Shown piece by piece: positions 35,039-44,315 of a stretch of 64,000 bases of DNA (positions are counted from its first letter, which is position 1; each line of letters opens with the position of its first letter). The notes below the pieces were generated by a model. The model worked only from the letters and a program-made list of their open reading frames with translations. It was not told where the DNA came from and made no database searches. Location: NCBI GenBank assembly GCA_003010405.1, contig PJLO01000006.1, positions 287,034-351,033 on the forward strand. Direction: 5' to 3'. This DNA comes from Acidobacteriota bacterium. Lineage in GTDB: Bacteria > Acidobacteriota > Terriglobia > Terriglobales > Acidobacteriaceae. Position numbers and translations under genes: made by a program.

Positions 35039-37546
35039 TCAGGCTGTCGCACGGCGTTTCGCGAACCAGCCACTCTTTGCGAGAAAGCCGCCTTCCTTGT
35101 AATCAAAAATTCGATAAGCTGCCAGCTTGATGCGGTCATTCACAAAAAACCAAGCCAAGGCATATACCCAGATTAATAATGCCCACTTCCAACCGATCGG
35201 GGTCATGAAAATGCCATAGACCGCGATGCATGTCGCGATCAATTGAGTGCCTACCACCGCTCCCAGTAGAATCGGCGCTGGCCGAACAGACCAGAATGCC
35301 CGCCTCGTTCGTGCAAGGAAAATTGTCAAATGGCCGGCAACTGACAATTTCAGATAAATAAACGATTGGATTACCTCGCGGTTAAGGTGAAAGACGCGTT
35401 CGCCCAGATAGAAAAGGCCGAATGACGCAACAACACCGGAGACACCTAACATAGTGGCGATGCCTAGCACCATCGGCATATTCCAGGCCTCCGGATAATT
35501 TGCATACCGCACGCGATCATAGGCGATCGAAAGAATGGCTCCATCGTTGAGCAGGGCGAGCAAGACAATCATGGCCGCGGTGACCGGGTAGAAATTGAAA
35601 ACCAAGATTGACAGTGTCATGAACAGCAGCACGCGGATCGTTTCGGCAATCCGATAGATGGCGTAGCTGTTCATGCGCTGAAACATTTTGCGGCTTTCCT
35701 TTATGGCGTCGATGATTACCGATAATCCGGGATTCAGCAGGACAATATCGGCTGCGGCGCGGGCCGCATCGGTGGCCCCCGAGACCGCAATTCCCGCGTC
35801 GGCCAGTTTAAGCGCCGGAGCATCATTTACTCCATCGCCGGTCATGCCGACAATATGTTTTGCTTTCTGAAGAACCTCGACGATGTGGAACTTATGTTCC
35901 GGAAAGACCTGCGCAAAGCCGTCCGCCTGCTCAATGGCTTGAGCTAGCTTGCCTGTCTCGAATTGCTTTCCCTCCTCAAGAATGGCAGCATCCAGAATGT
36001 TTTGGCCCAAGCCGAGCTGGCGCGTCATCTCCCTGGCAATTGCGATCTGGTCGCCGGTGACCATCTTCACTTTCACGCCCATCTCTGTAGCGGTTGCAAT
36101 GGTGCTCTTTGAATCTTTTCGTGGAGGATCAAATAGCGGCAGAACACCCAGAAACTGCCAATGATTGTTGTCCTCGGCGCGCGCCACGCCCAAGGAGCGG
36201 AATCCCCGGGCAGCAAACTGGTTGACGGCTTCTTCAACCCCGCTCCTGATCTCCTCGACGTTGGCCGCCATCTCAAGAATCACCTGGGGCGCGCCCTTTG
36301 CAACCCGAAACTGAACGTTTCCCGATCCGATGACGCTCGCTTCCGTGCGTTTATGTACCGGGTCGAAAGGCTGGAAGTGTGTGATTTGGTATTGCTGCAG
36401 AACATGGTCGTCTTTCAGCGCGCTCAGGACGGCAAGGTCGATGGGGTCCTGATTTTCTGCTCGCGAGGCAAGCGAAGCAGCTAGTACCAATTCTTCGGGC
36501 GCAACTCCGCTCATGCAGAAAGGCTCCCCCATTGTCAGCTTGTTCTGCGTCAGCGTTCCGGTCTTGTCCGAACAGAGAACATCAATTCCGGCCAGTTCCT
36601 CCATCGCCGCCAGACGCGTGACGATAGCGTTCTTTTGCGCAAGGGTTCTGGCTCCGACGGCCATCGTGACCGACAGGACCGCAGGCATCGCAACAGGCAC
36701 GGCGGCTACCGTCAGGACCAGCGCAAACTGCAAGGTTGTGAGCATTCTGTCGCCACGGAACAAAGCTACGGCAAGGATCAGAATCACCAGAGCGATGGCG
36801 ATGACAATCAAATAGTCGCCAATCTTCAGGACGGCTCGCTGGAAGTGGCTGACGGTGTGGGCTGTCTGTACCAGGTGCGCCGTTTTGCCAAAGTAGGTGT
36901 TTTGTCCCGTGGCGCAGACCAAGGCATCAATTTCCCCTTGCTTCAGAATTGATCCGGAGTAAACAAGATCACCTGCCTTACACGGGACAGGCAAAGACTC
37001 TCCTGTCAAAGCTGACTGATCCACTTCAATGGGGTCACCTTCCAGCAGACGGGCATCCGCAGGAATAATGTCGCCGATCCGAACGTGTACTAAGTCACCC
37101 GGCACCAGTTCGCGGGCGGGAACAGTAGTCCAGCCCCCATCTCGCTTGACCTTTGCCTGCAATGCAAGGGTTGCTTTCAGCGCAGCGATGGCGTTTCCTG
37201 CCTGAAATTCCTCCCAGAATCCCACAAGCGCATTCATCAGAAGTAGCGCAAGGATTATGGAAAAATCCGCCCAGTGGCGCACGACCGCGGAAAGAATGGC
37301 AGCCACTTCAATCATCCAGGGAATGGGTCCCCAGAAGTAGGAAAGTAATTTCAGAATGGGACTGACTTTTTCTTCTGGCAACTCGTTTGGTCCATATTTC
37401 GCCAGGCGTCTTTCCGCTTCCGCCTGCGTGAGTCCCTCTGGCGGAGCCTGCAAACGCGCGCGAAGTTGTACCAAACTGAGGGACTTCAGGTCATCGATTT
37501 TTGTGGGCGAGTCGCGATCGGGGAATGATTTTGAATGTGCAGCCAT
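35039..37546 (-). CDS. P3A-type proton-pumping ATPase
   Basis: 835 residues, an integral membrane protein. Actuator domain with DQSALTGESLPV, membrane motif VPVAMPAV (about 284-290), phosphorylation site DKTGTLT at 327-333, the N-domain, hinge GDGVNDAPALK, and the M6-type NDGAILSIAYDRV, all as in plasma-membrane H+-ATPases of plants, fungi and some bacteria. The lack of CPx metal motifs and of the calcium-pump PEGL motif supports H+ transport. Such pumps help with acid stress. It has no partner genes. Confidence 0.9.
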   Translation of the reverse strand: MAAHSKSFPDRDSPTKIDDLKSLSLVQLRARLQAPPEGLTQAEAERRLAKYGPNELPEEKVSPILKLLSYFWGPIPWMIEVAAILSAVVRHWADFSIILALLLMNALVGFWEEFQAGNAIAALKATLALQAKVKRDGGWTTVPARELVPGDLVHVRIGDIIPADARLLEGDPIEVDQSALTGESLPVPCKAGDLVYSGSILKQGEIDALVCATGQNTYFGKTAHLVQTAHTVSHFQRAVLKIGDYLIVIAIALVILILAVALFRGDRMLTTLQFALVLTVAAVPVAMPAVLSVTMAVGARTLAQKNAIVTRLAAMEELAGIDVLCSDKTGTLTQNKLTMGEPFCMSGVAPEELVLAASLASRAENQDPIDLAVLSALKDDHVLQQYQITHFQPFDPVHKRTEASVIGSGNVQFRVAKGAPQVILEMAANVEEIRSGVEEAVNQFAARGFRSLGVARAEDNNHWQFLGVLPLFDPPRKDSKSTIATATEMGVKVKMVTGDQIAIAREMTRQLGLGQNILDAAILEEGKQFETGKLAQAIEQADGFAQVFPEHKFHIVEVLQKAKHIVGMTGDGVNDAPALKLADAGIAVSGATDAARAAADIVLLNPGLSVIIDAIKESRKMFQRMNSYAIYRIAETIRVLLFMTLSILVFNFYPVTAAMIVLLALLNDGAILSIAYDRVRYANYPEAWNMPMVLGIATMLGVSGVVASFGLFYLGERVFHLNREVIQSFIYLKLSVAGHLTIFLARTRRAFWSVRPAPILLGAVVGTQLIATCIAVYGIFMTPIGWKWALLIWVYALAWFFVNDRIKLAAYRIFDYKEGGFLAKSGWFAKRRATA

Positions 37547-37843
37547 GGACGTCCTCTCTCAAATGCAAAGGCCATGAGTTCAATCTCAGAATGTAAGATG
37601 CGGTTTCGCGCTGGAATGTCTGACTCTGCACTTTACTTGACACCCACAACACCGACAATCACCCAGGTTTTTGTTCCTGTGCGCGAAGTCTGTGGCGGGT
37701 TTCATTTCCAAAACAGATCAACAGTTGGTCCCAGTGAAAAGTTTGGCACCGGTTTGTGAGATTTGAAAAATACTTGGCACTCCAGAGATGATGACAGAGT
37801 TTACGCAGCCAGAAGACCCGCTCGAAGGGAAAGATTGATTCTT
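37547..37843. other. Intergenic region upstream of the proton ATPase
   Basis: About 300 bases between the ATPase start (minus strand) and the palindromic operator. No credible gene; the region must contain the ATPase promoter. Two TTGGCAC motifs (about 37743 and 37774) lack the companion box of a sigma-54 promoter. Confidence 0.4.
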
Positions 37844-37897
37844 CAGTTACAATTCAATTCATTAGTGTAACTGCGGTAAGTTATTTTTGTTACACTT
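37844..37897. promoter_or_regulatory. Cluster of TGTAAC/GTTACA palindromic sites
   Basis: CAGTTACA at 37844-37851 is the complement of TGTAACTG at 37866-37873, and AGTGTAAC at 37864-37871 is the complement of GTTACACT at 37890-37897. The three sites alternate within 54 bases and end five bases before the ATG at 37903, a layout typical of an operator for a small dimeric regulator. A candidate -10 region is embedded among them. Confidence 0.5.
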
Positions 37898-37902
37898 TCG
37901 TT

Positions 37903-38175
37903 ATGACAAATCGAGCGATCAATGCGGCAGTAAGTCAATTGAAGCAGGAACACATCCGGCTTTGTAAGGAATTAGCGCGTGTCGATGAGGCACTTTCGGT
38001 GCTGGGTGGCTTGGAGCGCGGCGAAGTCGAACCTGCGAAGCGCGGTAGGAAAGCTAGAGGAATTGTAACTGCGGTCACGCCGAAGTCGAAACGCACGTTT
38101 TCCGCAGCGGCACGCAAGAAGATGTCAGAAGCTGCGCGCGCACGCTGGGCAGCTAGAAAAAAGGAAAAGCAGTAA
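37903..38175 (+). CDS. Small basic, probably nucleic-acid-binding protein
   Basis: 90 residues: an N-terminal helical, coiled-coil-like part (AVSQLKQEHIRLCKELARVDEALSVL; residues 9-34), a basic linker with RGRKARG, and a C-terminal block SAAARKKMSEAARARWAARKK that resembles the short 'S-x-x-A-R-x-x-I-S-x-A-x-x-x-R-W' helix found in many small DNA-binding proteins. Highly basic overall. The palindromes in front of it suggest self-regulation. No known family can be named. Confidence 0.65.
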   Translation: MTNRAINAAVSQLKQEHIRLCKELARVDEALSVLGGLERGEVEPAKRGRKARGIVTAVTPKSKRTFSAAARKKMSEAARARWAARKKEKQ

Positions 38176-38274
38176 TTAGAAAGAGATTACCGTATACCGT
38201 AATCGCACATTTCTCTTGCGTCAAATTAGTTCAAGGCGAGAGAATGTGCATTTTCTTTGAAGCTTGCCTCAAGT

Positions 38275-38742
38275 TCAGTGTCTTACCTGCTGCCTAATGT
38301 TTCCGGATTGTTGGCGTGCCAACCTCCTGCGCTTTCTTAATTCTTTTGGAGAATACATACTTCCGCGGCAATTTTCAGCGCCGCAGGTGCAGGGGGCGTC
38401 TCCCTCACCGTCATAAAGGAAGTAGTCATACACCAACTCCTCGCCGGGTTCAATGTCGCGAATCGCGCGAATCCAGATGCGCTCGTCTTCATCCTCTTCA
38501 GTTTCGCAGTTCGGGGCACAGGAGTGATTAAGGTACATGGCCATTCCATAGCCATCGATTACATTGGTGCCATCGCCCACTCCAAAAAGGTAAGTATATG
38601 GGCGATTGTTGTATAGGCTGTCGGCATCATCATGTGTCATGAGGGTACCCGTATACTCCACAACAATTGTTCCTTTCGAAATGGGTTCCAAGGTGAAGAC
38701 ACCGGCGGCGTGGATGGCAGAAGAGCGTACAATCAAGCGCAT
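38275..38742 (-). CDS. SET-domain protein (lysine methyltransferase-like)
   Basis: 155 residues, nearly all SET domain: SAIHAAGVFTLEPISKGTIVVEY at the start, the SAM/knot motif NHSCAPNC at 72-79, GEELVYDYF, and a post-SET cysteine cluster (C118, C120, C125 with C79) that would hold one zinc. These are the marks of an active SAM-dependent lysine methyltransferase, a family common in eukaryotes and patchy in bacteria. The substrate could be a basic protein; the neighbouring small basic protein (37903-38175) is transcribed convergently and is a speculative candidate. Confidence 0.9.
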   Translation of the reverse strand: MRLIVRSSAIHAAGVFTLEPISKGTIVVEYTGTLMTHDDADSLYNNRPYTYLFGVGDGTNVIDGYGMAMYLNHSCAPNCETEEDEDERIWIRAIRDIEPGEELVYDYFLYDGEGDAPCTCGAENCRGSMYSPKELRKRRRLARQQSGNIRQQVRH

Positions 38743-38871
38743 GATAGATAGATTGTAAATGCCCGTGGCACCCGCGGAAAAAGAAAGCGCTTTGCTTCAT
38801 GCTTTGGCTGCAAGCAGAGAATGTTACTTAGAACAGTGGCACCGGCTGACGAAACCAGTACGGGAGTTTTC

Positions 38872-39612
38872 ATGAACGATATCATACGCCTGCTTCAGGC
38901 ACATCGCAGCGAACGCAGTTATAAGCCCGATCCTATTCCGGATGAGATACTGGACGAGATCATTGAATCGGCACACCGCGCGCCAACATCAATCAATACC
39001 CAAACGACCTCGATTGTAGTTATAAAAGATGCAGAACGCCGCAAGCGCATTTCGGAAATTACTGGTGGGCAGCCCTGGGTCGCCAAGGCTCCGGTGTTTC
39101 TGACACTTGTCGCTGACTTAAACAAAACTCGCGTGGGGTTGGAGAAGCGCGGAGCCACGCAGCAGATTCAGCACAGCTTGGAAGGTGTTATTGCATCTAC
39201 TGTCGATGTGGGCATTGCGCTCGGTACACTGATCGTCGCTGCTCGCTCATTCGGGCTTGGAATCGTACCCATCGGGGCTATTCGGCGTGACCCTCAAGCA
39301 ATGATTGACCTTTTGGAGTTGCCTGAGTACACGTTCCCGGTGGTTGGTATCGCGATGGGTTATGTAGAAGAGCCAGCAACCCAGAAGCCACGTTTGCCGA
39401 TCGAAAGCTTCCGGCATAACGAATGTTATCAAGCTGAGAATCTCCGGCCAGCCATCGACGCATATGACCTGAGGCTTTCTGAGTACTGGAAACAGATTGG
39501 ACGCAGCGATGGTATTTCATGGTCTGAAAACACTGCCGATAAATACTCCCTGGTTTACTTTCCGAAGGTAAAGCCGGTAGCTGCGAAACAAGGATTTACC
39601 TGCGAAGATTAA
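38872..39612 (+). CDS. Nitroreductase-family flavoprotein (NfsA-like)
   Basis: 246 residues. The start at 38872 has GGGAG nine bases ahead. FMN-binding pattern: LQAHRSERSYKPDPIPDEI at the N-terminus, APTSINTQTTSIVVI, the central VGIALGTLIVAARSFGLGIVPIG and VVGIAMGY. This matches oxygen-insensitive NADPH nitroreductases and flavin reductases of the NfsA type; the natural substrate is unknown. A strong terminator follows. Confidence 0.88.
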   Translation: MNDIIRLLQAHRSERSYKPDPIPDEILDEIIESAHRAPTSINTQTTSIVVIKDAERRKRISEITGGQPWVAKAPVFLTLVADLNKTRVGLEKRGATQQIQHSLEGVIASTVDVGIALGTLIVAARSFGLGIVPIGAIRRDPQAMIDLLELPEYTFPVVGIAMGYVEEPATQKPRLPIESFRHNECYQAENLRPAIDAYDLRLSEYWKQIGRSDGISWSENTADKYSLVYFPKVKPVAAKQGFTCED

Positions 39613-39634
39613 CTTTCAAGACAGAATGAGCAAG

Positions 39635-39670
39635 CCCCGCACGGATGACGTATGCGGGGTTTTCCTTTTT
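39635..39670 (+). terminator. Intrinsic terminator after the nitroreductase gene
   Basis: CCCCGCA (39635-39641) pairs with TGCGGGG (39653-39659), then TTTTCCTTTTT. Twenty-two bases past the stop. Confidence 0.88.
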
Positions 39671-39884
39671 GGCGATGTTTTTTATCAGGCGGAGACAAGG
39701 AAGGCAGAGCGGGAGTGGTGGAATTACCCTGTTCATTGAGACGCGAATCGTTGGCGAACAATGAAGTATTGTGAAAAGCCTACGCGCGCATAACCACAGT
39801 CCATAGCGCCAATAAGAATTATCGATTTCCATCTCAGCTCACAAGCCACTATCTATGTGTAAAACACTTTTGCGGAGGAAACCC

Positions 39885-41300
39885 TTGATACCTAAGCCGC
39901 ATAAATCTCTTCTCTCCGGCACGGTTATGCGCTGGTCTTGTCTCATTCTATTGCTGCTTTTTGGACTGGCGGTGAGCGCGCAGACCGCCTCACCACAACA
40001 AATCGCAGATTTACAGAAGCAAGTTACGGAGGCGCGCAGCAACGCAGATAACGCGTGGATGCTGGTAAGTTCAGCGCTTGTGTTAATGATGACTGGGCCA
40101 GGGCTGGCATTGTTCTACGGTGGCTTGGTTCGCAAGAAGAACGTACTGTCCACCATGATGCATAGCTTTGCGATGATGGGGGTGGTGACGGTGATCTGGG
40201 GTGTTGTCGGGTTTAGTCTCGCTTTTGGCCCCGGTAACAGCTTTATTGGAAATTTTCAGCACCTCTTTCTTCATGGTGTTGGAGCCGCTCCGGACCCGGG
40301 CTATGCGGGGACGATTCCGCTGCAGACCTTTATGGTTTATCAGTTGATGTTCGCCATCATTACTCCTGCTCTCATTTCCGGCGCTTTTGCCGAGCGCATG
40401 AAGTTCAGTGGAATGGTGGTTTTCCTCTCACTGTGGTCGCTCGTGGTCTATTCGCCGATGGCGCACATGGTTTGGGGCAAAGGCGGGCTGCTGAATGCGT
40501 CGCTTGGAGGACGTTTTCCTTGTCTGGACTTTGCCGGTGGCACGGTCGTACATGTGACGTCGGGTGTTTCGGCGCTGATGTGCGCGCTCTATCTGGGCAA
40601 ACGCAAAGGATATCCAAAAGAAGTCACACCCCCTCATAGTGTTGTCCTTTCACTCGTCGGTGCGTGCATGTTGTGGGTCGGCTGGTTTGGATTTAATGCC
40701 GGAAGTGCGCTATCGGCAGGCAGTTTGGCAACCAGTGCGTTTGTGGCAACGCACTTTGCCGCAGCAGCTGCCGCGTTGAGCTGGATGGCTGCGGAATGGA
40801 TACTGCTTGGACGTCCGAGCGCATTGGGCGGAATCTCGGGCGCGGTTGCGGGGTTGGTGGCGATTACTCCAGGTGCGGGATTTGTTGGTCCTATGTCGGC
40901 GCTGGTCATTGGTTTGATTGCCGGAGCGTTCTGCTATTTTATGGTCGCGAAAGTCAAGACATGGTTCGGTTATGATGATTCTCTCGACGCCTTTGGCGTG
41001 CATGGCGCAGGGGGAACCCTGGGCGCGATACTGACGGGCGTATTCGCAAGTCATTACGTGAATCCGATGTTTAAAGATGCCCAAGGAAATGTTAGGGGCT
41101 CGGGGTTGTTCGATGGCAACGCTCACCAGCTATTGAACCAGGCGTTTGGAATCGTGATTGCCTGGGTTTTAGCGGCAGCAGCGACATTGATTTTGCTGAA
41201 GCTGGTGGACCTTACGATCGGGTTGCGCGTTACCCCGGAGGAAGAGGTACAAGGTCTCGATTTTGCGCTGCATGGCGAGGAAGGATATTACCTGGAGTAA
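39885..41300 (+). CDS. amt: Ammonium transporter
   Basis: 471 residues from a TTG start that has the near-perfect ribosome-binding site GGAGGAAA seven bases ahead; ATG 39855 and ATG 39927 are in frame but lack one. Signal sequence (CLILLLLFGLAVSAQ), a short periplasmic helix, then eleven membrane helices. Family marks: MMTGPGLALFYGGLVRKKN, the pore His in FAGGTVVHVTSGVSAL and the second His in DAFGVHGAGGTLGAI. Moves ammonium/ammonia across the inner membrane. First gene of an amt-glnK-glnD group; GlnK blocks the channel when nitrogen is plentiful. Confidence 0.95.
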   Translation: MIPKPHKSLLSGTVMRWSCLILLLLFGLAVSAQTASPQQIADLQKQVTEARSNADNAWMLVSSALVLMMTGPGLALFYGGLVRKKNVLSTMMHSFAMMGVVTVIWGVVGFSLAFGPGNSFIGNFQHLFLHGVGAAPDPGYAGTIPLQTFMVYQLMFAIITPALISGAFAERMKFSGMVVFLSLWSLVVYSPMAHMVWGKGGLLNASLGGRFPCLDFAGGTVVHVTSGVSALMCALYLGKRKGYPKEVTPPHSVVLSLVGACMLWVGWFGFNAGSALSAGSLATSAFVATHFAAAAAALSWMAAEWILLGRPSALGGISGAVAGLVAITPGAGFVGPMSALVIGLIAGAFCYFMVAKVKTWFGYDDSLDAFGVHGAGGTLGAILTGVFASHYVNPMFKDAQGNVRGSGLFDGNAHQLLNQAFGIVIAWVLAAAATLILLKLVDLTIGLRVTPEEEVQGLDFALHGEEGYYLE

Positions 41301-41344
41301 TGGTGCTGAGTTGATCGGTACTACGCCAGAAAGAGACGAAGATT

Positions 41345-41683
41345 ATGACGAAACTGGAAGCAGTGATTCAGCCATCGAAGCTCGATGCCGTTAAGGAAGC
41401 GCTCATCAATATCGGTATCGACGGATTAACCGTAATGGAAGTGCGCGGCCACGGCCGGCAAAAGGGGCATACTGAGTTCTATCGTGGACGCGAGTACAGC
41501 GTCGACCTTCTTCCGAAGATCAAGTTGGAGGTCGTGCTGCGGGACGAGAGAGTGGATGACGTCGTAAAGGCGATTCTTAGCGCGGCGCAGACAGGCAAGA
41601 TCGGCGACGGAAAGATCTTCCTTTCCAAAATTGATGAAGCAATTCGCATTCGCAATGAGGAACGTGGTATTGACGCATTATAG
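41345..41683 (+). CDS. glnK: Nitrogen regulatory protein PII
   Basis: 112 residues: MTKLEAVIQPSKLDAVKEAL, the T-loop with EFYRGREY whose Tyr51 is the uridylylation site, and the B-loop region AAQTGKIGDGKIFL. Trimer that binds ATP/ADP and 2-oxoglutarate. Placed 44 bases after amt and 18 before glnD, it is the GlnK-type PII by context and should control Amt; modification by GlnD is expected since Tyr51 is present. Confidence 0.96.
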   Translation: MTKLEAVIQPSKLDAVKEALINIGIDGLTVMEVRGHGRQKGHTEFYRGREYSVDLLPKIKLEVVLRDERVDDVVKAILSAAQTGKIGDGKIFLSKIDEAIRIRNEERGIDAL

Positions 41684-41701
41684 CTGTGCAGGGATTTGTG
41701 A

Positions 41702-44284
41702 ATGGCAACTAGCATCGCGGAAAATCTGAAAGCCCAGTACCTTGCGGGCTCGGAAAGATTGCGGCTCGGGTTCGAGAAAACGCGCTCGGGCCGCACCGCG
41801 CTGCAAGGGCGAACGGAGCTCGTGGATTCACTTGCGCATAAATTATGGCGCCACCATATCGACTCCAATTTTTCCGAACCCGCAGGACTAGCTCTGCTTG
41901 CTATTGGTGGCTACGGGCGAGGGGTGCTCTCTCCCTATTCCGACATTGATCTGCTGTTTCTTTGCGATACAGACTCTGTAGCCGCAGAGCGCAAGGATGC
42001 AATCCGGGCCATGTGCCAAGACATGTGGGACATGCGGCTAAAGCTGAGTCCCACGACGCGGGCTCTGGAAGATTGCGATCGCCTGCACAGGGACAATCCT
42101 GAGTTTAATATCTCGCTTCTCGATTGCCGCCTGCTTGCCGGTGATTACGCGCTTTTCCAGCGGCTGCATGATCAGGTGATTCCGCGCTCGGTTATGCGCG
42201 ATTGGCAGGAACTCGTGCGATTGCTGGCCGAGGTAAACGAGGCGAGGCACCACTTGGCGGGCGACACGATTTTTCATCTCGAACCGAATATCAAAGAGGC
42301 TCCCGGCGGATTGCGCGACTACAACGTTGCCTGCTGGCTGGCCAAACTAAACGGGTTTTCGAGGGCGCGAGATTGGACTCAAGTATCGGATCATTTTCCA
42401 GCATCGCTGCGTGATCGAGTTCAGGAAGCGACAGATTTCCTTGTCTCCGTTCGCTGCTTCCTGCATTATCGCGCGGGTCGCGACGACAACCAGCTGAACT
42501 GGGAGGCGCAGCAGGCTGCGGCTGAGGCACATATTGGTTTCGACGGTGGTCGCGCTGATGCTGCCGAATGGATGCGCCACTACTATCGGCATGCGCGTGT
42601 AATCAATCGCCTTGTCTCGATCATGATGGCCGAGGTGGTACCAACACGCTCGTCGCTGTTCCAGCAATTTCAAAATTGGCGCTCTCGCCTTTCCACCGAT
42701 GAGTTTTCCTGCGTCAACGGACGAGTGTTTTTGCAGCAGCCTTCGGCGCTGATATCTTCTGAAAACTTTTTTAACTGTTTTGAATTCATTGCACAGCACG
42801 GGCTCATGCTCGCTGCAAGTACAAATCAGCGCATTGAACAAGCTCTGCCGTCGGTTGCGGCCATGAAGCTTTCCGGACCGCAGTGCTGGGAGGCGCTGCG
42901 CAAGATTGTAATCCGGCGGCATGCGGCCGATGCACTGCGCACAATGCAGGAACTCGGGGCTTTGGGATTACTGCTTCCGGAATTCCGAGCCGTGGAGTTC
43001 CTAGTAATACGCGACTTTTACCATCGTTATACCGTCGATGAGCACACATTCCGCGCGATCGAATCCATTCACCGGCTGCGCGGAGAAAAAGAGAATGGAA
43101 ATCGTACTCTTGCCAGCCTGGTGGATGAAATTGAGCGGCTCGATCTGCTGATTCTCGCGGTACTGCTGCACGATGTGGGAAAGGCTAAGGCCGACGATGA
43201 CCACGTAACCGGAAGTCTGGAAGTCGCAAGGAAGGTGTGTCGCAGATTTGAACTGCCGCCGGAAGATGAGGATATGGTGTGTTTCCTCGTGGCTTCCCAT
43301 CTGGATCTTTCGGCTGTCATGCGTCGCGATATTTTTGCCCCGGAGACCATCCGCGGATTGGCCCAGCAAGTCGGCAGTTCCGAAAGGCTCAAATCCCTTG
43401 TGCTGCTGACCTACGCCGACATTGGCGCGGTGAATCCGACGGCGCTCTCGCCTTGGAAGGCGGAAAACTTGTGGCGAGTGTATTTCGCCACGGCTAACTA
43501 CATGAATCGGAGCGTGGATGACGATCGTTTCCGGTCTCAGGGCGACGATGAGCAGCTTGCGCGGATTCGCCTGCTTGGTCCACAGCTTGGGGGACGTTTG
43601 CGGGATTTTCTTGAGGGACTTCCGCAACGTTATCTCCGCGTGCATGCCGCCGATGAAATCGTTGCGCATGTGGAAATGGCGTCGCTGCTCGATAACAGTG
43701 TTGTGCAGACAAAGCTCAAGCGTCTGCGTGGTGATTTCGTGCTGACGGTAATCACACGGGATCGTCCCGCTCTGTTTGCCACGCTGGCTGGCGTGCTGGT
43801 TGGGTGGGGCATGCACATCCTGAAGGCTGATGCTTTCTCGAATGAGTCCGGCATAGTGGTGGACCGCTTTGTGTTTACCGATCACTTCCACACGCTTGAG
43901 ATGAACGTGCAGGAGTGGGCGCGCTTTCAGAACAGTTTCAAAGAGGTTCTCAGCGGCGCGGTTCCGCTGGAGCGGCTGGCTCGCAAAGGGAGCAGCAGAA
44001 TCGGAAAAGCTCCAAGGGTGAAGGTTCAGACCAGCATTAACTTCGACCAGGAGACATCGAGCCACAGCACGATTGTAGAGGTCGTCGCGCAGGACCGCGT
44101 CGGTCTTCTGCATCGAATTGCCGCTGTTCTGGGCGAGTGTGGCTGCAATATCGAAGTGGCGCTGATCGATACGGAAGGTGAGATGGCGATTGATACTTTC
44201 TATCTCAGAATCGCCGGAAGAAAGCTGGCCGAAGAAGAGTGTTCGCAGTTAAGGACCGCTCTAGAGATGGAGCTGGGCTCATAA
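41702..44284 (+). CDS. glnD: PII uridylyltransferase/uridylyl-removing enzyme
   Basis: 860 residues, the nitrogen sensor acting on PII. Order: nucleotidyltransferase domain with AIGGYGRGVLSPYSDIDLLFL, the GlnD-specific helical region, an HD domain with ILAVLLHDVGKAKADDDH for UMP removal, and two ACT domains at the end (VITRDRPALFATLAGVLVGW and VVAQDRVGLLHRIAAVL) for glutamine sensing. All catalytic motifs are intact. It closes the ammonium operon. Confidence 0.96.
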   Translation: MATSIAENLKAQYLAGSERLRLGFEKTRSGRTALQGRTELVDSLAHKLWRHHIDSNFSEPAGLALLAIGGYGRGVLSPYSDIDLLFLCDTDSVAAERKDAIRAMCQDMWDMRLKLSPTTRALEDCDRLHRDNPEFNISLLDCRLLAGDYALFQRLHDQVIPRSVMRDWQELVRLLAEVNEARHHLAGDTIFHLEPNIKEAPGGLRDYNVACWLAKLNGFSRARDWTQVSDHFPASLRDRVQEATDFLVSVRCFLHYRAGRDDNQLNWEAQQAAAEAHIGFDGGRADAAEWMRHYYRHARVINRLVSIMMAEVVPTRSSLFQQFQNWRSRLSTDEFSCVNGRVFLQQPSALISSENFFNCFEFIAQHGLMLAASTNQRIEQALPSVAAMKLSGPQCWEALRKIVIRRHAADALRTMQELGALGLLLPEFRAVEFLVIRDFYHRYTVDEHTFRAIESIHRLRGEKENGNRTLASLVDEIERLDLLILAVLLHDVGKAKADDDHVTGSLEVARKVCRRFELPPEDEDMVCFLVASHLDLSAVMRRDIFAPETIRGLAQQVGSSERLKSLVLLTYADIGAVNPTALSPWKAENLWRVYFATANYMNRSVDDDRFRSQGDDEQLARIRLLGPQLGGRLRDFLEGLPQRYLRVHAADEIVAHVEMASLLDNSVVQTKLKRLRGDFVLTVITRDRPALFATLAGVLVGWGMHILKADAFSNESGIVVDRFVFTDHFHTLEMNVQEWARFQNSFKEVLSGAVPLERLARKGSSRIGKAPRVKVQTSINFDQETSSHSTIVEVVAQDRVGLLHRIAAVLGECGCNIEVALIDTEGEMAIDTFYLRIAGRKLAEEECSQLRTALEMELGS

Positions 44285-44315
44285 TCCGTTTGCCCGTTTT
44301 CGTGCATCTCAAGGA

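Noticed and set aside
39700..39884. Sigma-54 promoter ahead of amt
   Set aside because: I looked for GG-N10-GC boxes with correct spacing and found none that was convincing.
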